Both the position numbers and the translations under genes were made by a program. The notes below the pieces were generated by a model. The model did not search any database. It was given only the letters and a program-made list of their open reading frames with translations, and was not told the DNA's origin. From Zeimonas sp036675585 (GTDB lineage Bacteria; Pseudomonadota; Gammaproteobacteria; Burkholderiales; Burkholderiaceae_E), in the NCBI GenBank assembly GCA_036675585.1, contig JAKFES010000031.1, positions 1-7,350 on the forward strand: a stretch of DNA of 7,350 nucleotides. The letters are read 5' to 3'. Of this stretch, positions 1 through 6,982 are shown one piece after another. Each line of letters opens with the position of its first letter. Position 1 is the stretch's first letter.

Positions 1-1
1 C

Positions 2-1783
<1,782 letters not shown>

Positions 1784-1810
1784 CCGCTCCACGCGAATAG
1801 CGCGTACGTC

Positions 1811-1848
1811 CGCGCGAAGCACCGGGTTCCGATCACGGTGCTCGCGCG
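1811..1848 (+). terminator. Long hairpin downstream of lon, possible terminator
   Basis: An imperfect inverted repeat begins 28 nt after the lon stop. CGCGCG-A-AGCACCG (1811-1824) pairs with CGGTGCTCGCGCG (1836-1848), giving 13 pairs with one bulged A and an 11-nt loop. No run of T follows; the next bases are GC-rich. It could be a 3'-end stabilising hairpin or part of a factor-dependent terminator rather than a classical intrinsic terminator. The role is inferred from position only. Confidence 0.4.
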
Positions 1849-1885
1849 CGACGGCGCGCGTCGCGTTTCGCTACCGGCAATCGGC

Positions 1886-1914
1886 TTGACACTCATTGGG
1901 CGCGGCGATTTAAT
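1886..1914 (+). promoter_or_regulatory. Sigma70-type promoter of the HU gene
   Basis: A perfect -35 box TTGACA (1886-1891) is followed by a 17-bp spacer and TTTAAT (1909-1914), five of six matches to TATAAT; TAATAC two bases on is an alternative -10 register. The expected start of transcription is near 1921-1923, leaving a leader of about 105 nt before the GTG start at 2026. The AT-rich -10 stands out from the GC-rich surroundings. The strength suits an abundant nucleoid protein. Confidence 0.8.
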
Positions 1915-2013
1915 ACGGCTCCCATTTCACTGCGCCTATCCGTGCGCGACGCTCCGCGGCCACTCGCGCCAGTCTTCCTGTGCGCGCGCCGCCCGATCCA
2001 GACACGACGAACC

Positions 2014-2021
2014 GAGGGGGA
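2014..2021 (+). promoter_or_regulatory. Ribosome binding site of the HU gene
   Basis: GAGGGGGA lies four bases before the GTG at 2026 and is the only strong purine tract near it. It fixes GTG as the start over the in-frame ATG at 1942, which would add 28 residues not found in HU proteins. Confidence 0.8.
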
Positions 2022-2025
2022 CTCT

Positions 2026-2298
2026 GTGAACAAGACCGAAATGATCGACCACATCGCCCGGCAGGCCGACATCTCCAAGGCCGCTGCCGGTCGCGCGCTC
2101 GACGCGCTGGTGGGGGCGGTCAGGACGACCCTGAAGAAGGGCGGCACGGTAACTCTCGTCGGCTTCGGAACGTTCGCGGTCGGCAAGCGCGTGGCACGCA
2201 GCGGGCGCAATCCGCGCACCGGTGAAACCATCCGCATTCGCGCGGCCAAGGTGCCGAAGTTCCGCCCCGGAAAGGCGCTGAAAGACGCGATCAACTGA
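2026..2298 (+). CDS. hupB: DNA-binding protein HU (beta-type)
   Basis: Small basic histone-like protein that binds and bends DNA as a dimer and compacts the nucleoid. From the GTG start the product is exactly 90 residues, the length of E. coli HU. The N-terminal dimerisation helices read ISKAAAGRALDAL (residues 16-28), followed by the family core VGFGTFAV (residues 45-52). The DNA-binding arm contains RNPRTGE, with the intercalating proline at residue 63 as in E. coli. The C-terminus KVPKFRPGKALKDAIN is typical. It resembles HU-beta more than IHF. The gene is transcribed alone from the TTGACA promoter at 1886, has a strong GAGGGGG ribosome site, and is followed directly by a hairpin with TTTT. 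The placement downstream of lon is widespread in proteobacteria. The beta label rests on resemblance and context. Confidence 0.96.
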   Translation: MNKTEMIDHIARQADISKAAAGRALDALVGAVRTTLKKGGTVTLVGFGTFAVGKRVARSGRNPRTGETIRIRAAKVPKFRPGKALKDAIN

Positions 2299-2329
2299 GC
2301 GCCGGCGCGGCCGCTGCCGGACGCGTTTT
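2299..2329 (+). terminator. Probable intrinsic terminator of the HU gene
   Basis: Immediately after the stop, GCGCCGGC (2299-2306) pairs with GCCGG-A-CGC (2316-2324), eight pairs with one bulged A and a 9-nt loop. It is followed by G and TTTT (2326-2329). The stem is very GC-rich but the T run is short, so termination may be partial. Confidence 0.5.
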
Positions 2330-2343
2330 CGCCGCGCCGCGCA

Positions 2344-2380
2344 GCGAAGCCGAGCGGGCAGTTCTGGTACAATTGCGCGC
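2344..2380 (+). promoter_or_regulatory. Extended -10 promoter of the tRNA-Val/tRNA-Asp unit
   Basis: TGGTACAAT (2365-2373) is an extended -10 element: TG, one base, then TACAAT with five of six matches. No good TTGACA-like -35 lies 16-18 bp upstream. Instead there is GCGAAGCCGAGCGGGCA at 2344-2360, which recurs almost unchanged before the DUF1178 gene. The stretch TGCGCGC (2374-2380) after the -10 is a GC-rich discriminator, as expected for stable-RNA promoters under stringent (ppGpp) control. That regulation is inferred from family knowledge. Transcription should start near 2380, about 60 nt before tRNA-Val. Confidence 0.7.
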
Positions 2381-2441
2381 TTCGCGGGTATTGCTGGAAC
2401 CGGATCGAAGGGACGGACCCGATTCTTCGCGGTCGGCCCCG

Positions 2442-2517
2442 GGGTGCTTAGCTCAGCCGGTAGAGCGGCGCCCTTACAAGGCGTAGGTCGGGAGTTCGAA
2501 CCTCTCAGCACCCACCA
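2442..2517 (+). tRNA. tRNA-Val (anticodon UAC)
   Basis: A full cloverleaf of 76 nt with encoded CCA. The acceptor GGGTGCT (2442-2448) pairs with AGCACCC (2507-2513), and the discriminator is A. The D arm is GCTC/GAGC and the anticodon stem GCGCC/GGCGT (one G-U). The anticodon loop CTTACAA carries TAC at 2475-2477. The T arm is GGGAG/CTCTC (one G-U) with loop TTCGAAC. The sequence closely matches the E. coli tRNA-Val(UAC) pattern, which reads valine GUA and other GUN codons. It is the first gene of a two-tRNA unit, 39 nt before tRNA-Asp. Confidence 0.98.
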
Positions 2518-2556
2518 CGATGCCGGCAGCCGAAAGCCCTGCAATACGAACAATAC

Positions 2557-2633
2557 GGAGTGGTAGTTCAGTTGGTTAGAATACCGGCCTGTCACGCCGG
2601 GGGTCGCGGGTTCGAGTCCCGTCCACTCCGCCA
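2557..2633 (+). tRNA. tRNA-Asp (anticodon GUC)
   Basis: A full cloverleaf of 77 nt with encoded CCA. The acceptor GGAGTGG (2557-2563) pairs perfectly with CCACTCC (2623-2629), and the discriminator is G, the aspartate identity base. The D arm is GTTC/GAAT and the anticodon stem CCGGC/GCCGG. The loop CTGTCAC carries GTC at 2591-2593. The T arm is GCGGG/CCCGT with loop TTCGAGT. It reads GAC and GAU. The sequence is nearly the same as E. coli tRNA-Asp. It is co-transcribed with tRNA-Val and followed by two hairpins, the second a clear terminator. Confidence 0.98.
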
Positions 2634-2641
2634 ACATTGAC

Positions 2642-2660
2642 GAGCGAACCGGGTTCGCTC
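2642..2660 (+). repeat. Near-perfect inverted repeat upstream of the terminator
   Basis: GAGCGAACC (2642-2650) and GGTTCGCTC (2652-2660) are exact reverse complements around one G, so the RNA could form an 8-bp stem with a 3-nt loop. It starts nine bases after the tRNA-Asp CCA and is not followed by T residues. Its core arms GCGAAC and GTTCGC are identical to those of the terminator hairpin 13 nt downstream, so the two hairpins can exchange partners. It may mark the 3' processing region of the tRNA precursor or act as an anti-antiterminator. Confidence 0.75.
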
Positions 2661-2672
2661 CCACGACACCAG

Positions 2673-2698
2673 GGCGAACGAGAGTTCGCCTTTTTTTT
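2673..2698 (+). terminator. Intrinsic terminator between tRNA-Asp and ppiD
   Basis: GGCGAAC (2673-2679), loop GAGA, and GTTCGCC (2684-2690) form a perfect 7-bp stem, followed directly by eight T residues (2691-2698). This is a textbook rho-independent terminator for the tRNA unit. It ends only 17 nt before the ppiD start codon, with no recognisable promoter in between. Confidence 0.9.
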
Positions 2699-2715
2699 CG
2701 CACCGGGATCATTGC

Positions 2716-4623
2716 ATGTTCGAGTGGATCCGCAGGCACCAGCGCTTGATGCAGTTGCTGCTGCTGGTACTGGTTTTTCCGGCTTTCGCGTTCTTCGGAA
2801 TCCAGGGCTACGACCAGTTCTTCTCCGACGACGGCGCGATCGCGAAAGTGGGCGACGCGAAGATCACGCGGGAGGACTTCGAAGCGGCGCAGCGCACGCA
2901 GCACGCGCAGATGCGCCAGGTGCTCGGCGATCGATTCGATGCATCGATGCTCGATACGCCGCAGGCGCGCGAACGCATCCTCGATTCGCTGATCGCCGAG
3001 CGCGCGTTGCTGGTCGATGCGATCGAGCACCGCATCGTCGTCCCCGATGCGAAGCTGCGCGCGACGATCCGCGCCACCGGCGTCGGCGGCGCCGACGGGC
3101 AGTTCGACATGGACCGCTACCGCAATGCGCTGCGCGCGCGCGGCCAGTCGGAGGCGGGCTTCGAAGCGGAGATCCGCCGCGAGATCGCGCTGCAGACCAT
3201 GCCCGAGGCGATCGCGCAGACGGTGACCGTTCCCGCTTCGGTCGTCGATCGGGTGATCGCATTCGCCGAGCAGTCGCGCGAGATCCGCGAGCAGTGGTTC
3301 CGTCCGGCCGATTACGCCGCGCAGATCCAGCCCACCGACGAGCAACTCGCGGCGTACTACGAGCGCAACGCGAGCGTGTTCGAGGAACCCGAGCACGCGA
3401 ACGTGCGCTACGTGGTCCTGTCCGAGGAGGCGATCGCGCAGTCGATCGAGGTCAAGCCGGAGGATGCGCGCGCGTACTACGAGCAGAACAAGGCGCGCTT
3501 CACCACGGCCGAGCAGCGCCGGGCGAGTCACATCCTCGTTCGCGTCGAAGCCGACGCGAGCGCTGCCGAGCGCGAAGCGGCGCGCGAGAAGGCGACCGCG
3601 CTGCGCAAGCGGCTCGACGAGGGTGCCGATTTCGCCGCGCTCGCGCGCAGCGAGTCGCAGGATCCGGGGTCGGCGGCCTCGGGCGGCGATCTCGGTTTCT
3701 TCTCGGCGGACATGATGGTCAAGCCCTTCGCCGATGCCGCATTCGCGCTCGGCGCGGGCGAAACGACCGGCGTCGTCGAAACCGAGTTCGGCTACCACGT
3801 CATTCGGGTCACCGAGATCCGCCCGGGCGCGCAGCAGAGCTTCGAGTCGGTGCGCCCCGAGATCGAGGGCGAGATCCGCACGCAGCTCGCCGGCACGCGA
3901 TACACCGAGGCCGCCGATACGTTCAGCAACCTCGTCTACGAGCAGCCCGATTCGCTGGAACCGGCCGCCGAGCGCTTCGGCCTTCGCATCGAGAGCGCCG
4001 AGGTGCATCGAGGCGGAGCGCCCGAGTTGCCGCGCGATCACCCGCTGAACCAGCGCCGGCTGCTCGAGGCGCTGTTCAGCGCCGAGTCGATCGAGACCAA
4101 GCGCAACACCGAGGCCGTCGACGTCGGCGCGCGGCGCCTCGCGTCGGCGCGCATCGTCGAATACCACGCGCAACGCCGCAAGCCGTTCGAGGCGGTGAAG
4201 GAAGAGGTGCGAAAACGCCTGGTCGACGAGCAGTCGCGTCGCCTCGCGGTCGAGGCCGGACAGGCACGGCTCTCCGCCCTGCGCGCCGGGGAGAAGCCCG
4301 ACGCGTTCGGCGCTTCGCGCACGGTTCGTCGCATGGTCGCCGACGACTTCCCGGCGGCGGCGATCGACAGCGTGTTTCGCGCATCGACCGAATCGCTTCC
4401 GGCCTACGCCGGTGCCGATCTCGGTGCGCAGGGCTACGCGGTCTACCAGGTCGTCCGCGTGACGCTGCCCGACGAGAAGCAGGTCGCCGAGCGGCGCGAC
4501 GCCTACCGCCAGCAGATCGCGCAGGCGTATTCGCAGCAGCTGCTCGGCGATTACATCGCTGCCGTGACGGCCGCCAACGAGGTGGTCAAGTACCCCGAGC
4601 GACTGGGCACGCAGGATCGCTGA
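2716..4623 (+). CDS. ppiD: Peptidyl-prolyl isomerase PpiD (SurA/PpiD-like periplasmic chaperone)
   Basis: Inner-membrane-anchored folding factor for newly exported proteins near the Sec translocon. It has 635 residues against about 623 in E. coli. The short basic N-terminus (RRHQR, residues 6-10) and a single membrane helix near residues 11-29 place the bulk in the periplasm. A SurA-N-like helical chaperone region follows. Two similar segments begin AAYYERN (212-218) and RAYYEQN (252-258), 40 residues apart, as also occurs in E. coli PpiD. The parvulin domain spans about 268-367, with SHILV (His272), GGDLGFF and FGYHVI (His361). A C-terminal region rich in Glu, Arg and Ala completes the protein. 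The ATG is preceded by a modest GGGA (2705-2708). No own promoter is visible behind the tRNA terminator, so expression may depend on read-through. The 3' end overlaps selU on the other strand by 38 bp. Confidence 0.94.
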   Translation: MFEWIRRHQRLMQLLLLVLVFPAFAFFGIQGYDQFFSDDGAIAKVGDAKITREDFEAAQRTQHAQMRQVLGDRFDASMLDTPQARERILDSLIAERALLVDAIEHRIVVPDAKLRATIRATGVGGADGQFDMDRYRNALRARGQSEAGFEAEIRREIALQTMPEAIAQTVTVPASVVDRVIAFAEQSREIREQWFRPADYAAQIQPTDEQLAAYYERNASVFEEPEHANVRYVVLSEEAIAQSIEVKPEDARAYYEQNKARFTTAEQRRASHILVRVEADASAAEREAAREKATALRKRLDEGADFAALARSESQDPGSAASGGDLGFFSADMMVKPFADAAFALGAGETTGVVETEFGYHVIRVTEIRPGAQQSFESVRPEIEGEIRTQLAGTRYTEAADTFSNLVYEQPDSLEPAAERFGLRIESAEVHRGGAPELPRDHPLNQRRLLEALFSAESIETKRNTEAVDVGARRLASARIVEYHAQRRKPFEAVKEEVRKRLVDEQSRRLAVEAGQARLSALRAGEKPDAFGASRTVRRMVADDFPAAAIDSVFRASTESLPAYAGADLGAQGYAVYQVVRVTLPDEKQVAERRDAYRQQIAQAYSQQLLGDYIAAVTAANEVVKYPERLGTQDR

Positions 4624-5686
4624 CCGGGTCCGCGGCGGCGATCGCGCGCGCGACGGCATCGACCGCCTCCGTACCGGGGTCGTCGAGGACCACGGTGCGC
4701 GCGGCGTCGAGCCGGGCGTAATTGCGCCGCATCGAACGTTCGTACGCGGGGTCGTAGTGCAGCGCGAGCATCGACTCGACGAATTCGAGCCAGCGTTGCG
4801 CGCGCGCCATCTCCTTCCACGCTTCGATGCGCGCGCGCCCGTGCAGCTCGAGCAGCCGGTCGAGCCGCTCGAACAGAAGCTGCGGCGTCTCGACGAAATG
4901 TCGGTACTCGGCGAGCAGCAGCCGCGCGCGCACCTCGAGCGGCGCCTCGAGCTGTGTGCAGCGCGCGCCGCGCATCGCGTCGATGACGGCGTCGGGCACG
5001 TGACAGCGGCCGACCCGGCGGCTTTCGGACTCGACGAAAACCGGGCGCGACGCGTCGAAGGCACGCAGCACGTTCCAGATCGCCGTCTCGAATGCCTTCT
5101 GCGAAGGCTGCTCGGCGCCCGGGAGCAGGCCGAGCACCGAACCGCGGTGTCGCGCGAGCTGTTCGAGATCGAGAACCTGCGCGCCGAGTGCCGCCATCCG
5201 CTGCAGCACGAGGCTCTTGCCGCTGCCGGTGCGGCCGGCGAGCACGTGCCATTCGAAGCGCGACGGCATCTGCGCGAGATCGGCGAGCACGCGGCGGCGG
5301 AACGCGCGATAACCGCCGTCGAGCACGGCCGTACGCCAGCCGACCGCGGCGAAGACCGTCGCCAGCGCATCCGAGCGGTTGCCGCCGCGCCAGCAGTACA
5401 CGAGCGGACGCCAGTCGGCCGGCCGGTCGGCGAAGGCGCGCTCGAGCAGCGAGCCGATGTTGCGCGAGACGATCGCGGCGCCGATGCGGCGCGCGAGAAA
5501 CGCCGATTCCTGCTTGTACACGGTGCCCACCTGCGCGCGTTCGGCGTCGTCGAGCACCGGCGCACTGATCGCGCCCGGCACGTGGTCGTCGGCGAACTCG
5601 GCCGGGCTGCGCGCGTCGACGATCGTGTCGAACCGCTCGGGCGCTTCGAGCACCGCCTCGAGGCACAGGCGCTGGACGGCTTTCAT
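4586..5686 (-). CDS. selU: tRNA 2-selenouridine synthase SelU/MnmH
   Basis: Cytoplasmic enzyme that replaces sulfur with selenium, via a geranylated intermediate, at the wobble 2-thiouridine of tRNA-Lys, -Glu and -Gln, using selenophosphate from SelD (not in this window). From the chosen ATG (5686-5684) it has 366 residues, close to E. coli YbbB. An N-terminal rhodanese domain carries the active-site loop YCWRGGNRS with catalytic Cys98 (C97 in E. coli). A P-loop GRTGSGKS at 151-158 follows, then the family motif DLEQLARHRGS (173-183) and the C-terminal half. The start is uncertain: an in-frame ATG at 5743 would add 19 residues, but these cover the divergent DUF1178 promoter and do not look like SelU. 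No clear Shine-Dalgarno precedes the ATG at 5686. The last 12 codons and the stop lie inside the 3' end of ppiD. Confidence 0.92.
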   Translation of the reverse strand: MKAVQRLCLEAVLEAPERFDTIVDARSPAEFADDHVPGAISAPVLDDAERAQVGTVYKQESAFLARRIGAAIVSRNIGSLLERAFADRPADWRPLVYCWRGGNRSDALATVFAAVGWRTAVLDGGYRAFRRRVLADLAQMPSRFEWHVLAGRTGSGKSLVLQRMAALGAQVLDLEQLARHRGSVLGLLPGAEQPSQKAFETAIWNVLRAFDASRPVFVESESRRVGRCHVPDAVIDAMRGARCTQLEAPLEVRARLLLAEYRHFVETPQLLFERLDRLLELHGRARIEAWKEMARAQRWLEFVESMLALHYDPAYERSMRRNYARLDAARTVVLDDPGTEAVDAVARAIAAADPVSDPACPVARGT

Positions 5687-5714
5687 CGGTCGGCGCGGCA
5701 GGGATTTTCGCGCG

Positions 5715-5744
5715 GCGAAGCCGGCGGGCAAAAGGCCGTACAAT
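5715..5744 (+). promoter_or_regulatory. Promoter of the DUF1178 gene
   Basis: TACAAT (5739-5744) is a good -10 box 20 bp before the start codon. There is no TTGACA-like -35. Instead GCGAAGCCGGCGGGCA (5715-5730) lies upstream, with its first base 24 bp before the -10, the same block and distance as at the tRNA promoter (2344-2373). Transcription should start near 5751, giving a very short leader that is mostly the ribosome site. Confidence 0.6.
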
Positions 5745-5751
5745 CCATCTC

Positions 5752-5760
5752 AGGAAAGGA
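5752..5760 (+). promoter_or_regulatory. Ribosome binding site of the DUF1178 gene
   Basis: AGGAAAGGA sits four bases before the ATG at 5765, a strong Shine-Dalgarno that settles the start. The same frame stays open far upstream to an ATG at 4757, but that part is only the antisense of selU. Confidence 0.8.
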
Positions 5761-5764
5761 ATCG

Positions 5765-6223
5765 ATGAAAGTTTTCAATCTGGCCTGCGAGCACGGCCAC
5801 GCTTTCGAGGGCTGGTTCGCGTCGGCCGAGGCCTTCGACGCGCAGCTCGAGCGCGCGCTCGTGCGTTGTCCGGTGTGCGAAAGCACCGAGGTGCGCCGCA
5901 TGCCGAGCGCGCCGCGGCTGAATCTGTCGGCGCCGTCGGCTGCGCGCGAAGAGGGCGATCGACCCGCGGCGACGCCCACGGCGATGCCGACCCCGGCGCA
6001 GATGCGCGCCCTGTGGTACGAGGCGGCGCGCCACCTGATCCGCAACACCGAGGACGTCGGCGAGCGTTTCGCCGAGGAAGCGCGCCGCATCCACTACAAC
6101 GAGGCCCCCGAGCGCGGAATCCGCGGCGTGACCACCGCCGACGAGCGCGCCGAACTCGAGGACGAGGGGATCGACGTGTTCAGCTTCCCGGTCCCCGGGT
6201 CGGTCGAGGAACCGCTGCAGTAG
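5765..6223 (+). CDS. DUF1178 family protein, probable zinc-binding, function unknown
   Basis: A 152-residue cytoplasmic protein recognised by its start MKVFNLACEHGHAFEGWF and a CPVC knuckle, the pattern of the DUF1178 family of proteobacteria. Cys8, His10/His12, Cys35 and Cys38 form a likely zinc site resembling a small zinc ribbon, with the aromatic GWF typical of the family. A variable Pro/Ala-rich linker covers residues about 47-75. The conserved C-terminal block has NTEDVGERFAEEARRIHYNE and GIRGVTTADE, and ends VFSFPVP. No catalytic function is established for the family as far as I know. There is no signal peptide or membrane segment. It has its own promoter, diverges from selU and converges with the GST gene across a 13-bp gap. 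The single-gene unit gives no functional hint. Confidence 0.9.
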   Translation: MKVFNLACEHGHAFEGWFASAEAFDAQLERALVRCPVCESTEVRRMPSAPRLNLSAPSAAREEGDRPAATPTAMPTPAQMRALWYEAARHLIRNTEDVGERFAEEARRIHYNEAPERGIRGVTTADERAELEDEGIDVFSFPVPGSVEEPLQ

Positions 6224-6236
6224 CGCCGGCACGCGT

Positions 6237-6929
6237 TCAGCGCCGGTACTGGCCGGCGCCGAACAGCACGTCGCGCGCCTTGTCGTCCATCACCGGCTTG
6301 CGCCGATCGGCGAGCACCTTGATCGCACGCTGCACCGCCGGGCGTTCGCCGATGCGCTCGAACCAGCGCTGCACGTGGCCGAACTCGCCGAGCGACACGC
6401 CCTGGTTCTCGTGCGATCGGATCCACGGCCAGGTGGCGATGTCGGCAATCGAGTATTCGCCGGCGGCGAGCCAGTCGCCGGTGGCGCCGAGCCGGCGATC
6501 GAGCACGCCGTAGAGCCGCTTCGCCTCGTTCGTGTAGCGCTCGATCGCGTAGTCGATTTTCTTCGGCGCGTAGTTCCGGAAATGATGCGCCTGACCGAGC
6601 ATCGGCCCCACGCCGCCCATCTGGAACATCAGCCACTGCAGCACGTCGTATTTCGCGCGCGTCGCGCGCGGCAGGAACTTGCCGGTCTTTGCCGCGAGAT
6701 AGACGAGAATCGCACCGGATTCGAACACGCTCATCGGCTCGCCCTCGGGCCCGTCGGGGTCGACGATGGCCGGAATCTTGTTGTTGGGGCTGATCGCGAG
6801 GAAATCGGGAGCGAACTGGTCGCCGGCGTTGATGTCGACGGCGTGCACGGCGTACGGCAGCCCGCATTCCTCGAGCAGGATATGCACCTTGTGACCGTTG
6901 GGGGTGGGCCAGCTGTACAGTTCGATCAT
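6237..6929 (-). CDS. yfcG: Glutathione S-transferase family protein, YfcG-like disulfide-bond oxidoreductase
   Basis: A 230-residue soluble GST-fold protein, very close in pattern to E. coli YfcG (215 residues), a glutathione-dependent disulfide-bond reductase of the Nu class. The N-terminal thioredoxin-like domain (about 1-85) has WPTPNGHK with Thr9 and Asn11 at the same positions as in YfcG. It also has SPNNKIPAI with the cis-proline at 53 and FESGAI (69-74) for glutathione binding. The helical C-terminal domain contains GGVGPMLGQAHHF (105-117) and YSIADIATWPW (159-169). The ATG at 6929 is chosen because the family begins MIxLY and a CGGAG (6936-6940) lies six bases upstream. A longer in-frame ATG at 6986 overlaps the upstream stop as ATGA. 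The gene sits 53 bp behind the acyl-CoA dehydrogenase gene and is probably co-transcribed with it. The physiological substrate is unknown. Confidence 0.92.
   Translation of the reverse strand: MIELYSWPTPNGHKVHILLEECGLPYAVHAVDINAGDQFAPDFLAISPNNKIPAIVDPDGPEGEPMSVFESGAILVYLAAKTGKFLPRATRAKYDVLQWLMFQMGGVGPMLGQAHHFRNYAPKKIDYAIERYTNEAKRLYGVLDRRLGATGDWLAAGEYSIADIATWPWIRSHENQGVSLGEFGHVQRWFERIGERPAVQRAIKVLADRRKPVMDDKARDVLFGAGQYRR
6240..6259. repeat. GC-rich inverted repeat at the GST/DUF1178 convergence
   Basis: GCGCCGG (6240-6246) and CCGGCGC (6253-6259) form a perfect 7-bp stem with a 6-nt loop, lying in the last codons of the GST gene. A further GCGCCGG at 6223-6229 is a direct repeat of the first arm and could pair with the second arm instead. 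It sits where the two convergent transcripts end, but neither strand has a T run, so a terminator role is only possible. Confidence 0.35.
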
Positions 6930-6982
6930 CTTCGCTCCGGGATCGGTGAAAAGGGCAACGGGGCGTGTCGGTCGTGCCGGCG

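Noticed and set aside
1942..2025. Longer HU protein starting at ATG 1942
   Set aside because: It would add 28 residues absent from HU, and the GTG at 2026 has a strong ribosome site and gives exactly 90 residues.
2637..2665. TTGACG at 2637-2642 as the -35 box of a ppiD promoter
   Set aside because: At 16-18 bp downstream the sequence is TCCCACGA, with no resemblance to a -10 box.
2442..2700. Genomic island or prophage attachment site at the tRNA genes
   Set aside because: No integrase gene and no second copy of a tRNA 3' end is present in the window. The flanking genes are ordinary core genes in a familiar order.
2637..4721. Open frame of 694 codons on the plus strand overlapping ppiD
   Set aside because: It is a different frame of ppiD with Arg/Ala-rich translation and no domain. 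The ppiD frame has clear family motifs and the correct start.
1936..5565. Open frame of 1209 codons on the minus strand
   Set aside because: It runs antisense to the HU gene, both tRNAs and ppiD and in another frame of selU. Composition is dominated by Arg, Ala and Leu repeats typical of GC-rich shadow frames, and no family is recognisable.
2442..5686. Functional link between the tRNA genes and the tRNA-modifying enzyme SelU
   Set aside because: SelU acts on tRNAs for Lys, Glu and Gln carrying 2-thiouridine, not on tRNA-Val or tRNA-Asp, so proximity is most likely chance.
4757..5764. Upstream extension of the DUF1178 frame to an ATG at 4757
   Set aside because: The extension is antisense to selU, has no family match, and the strong Shine-Dalgarno and family start point to 5765.
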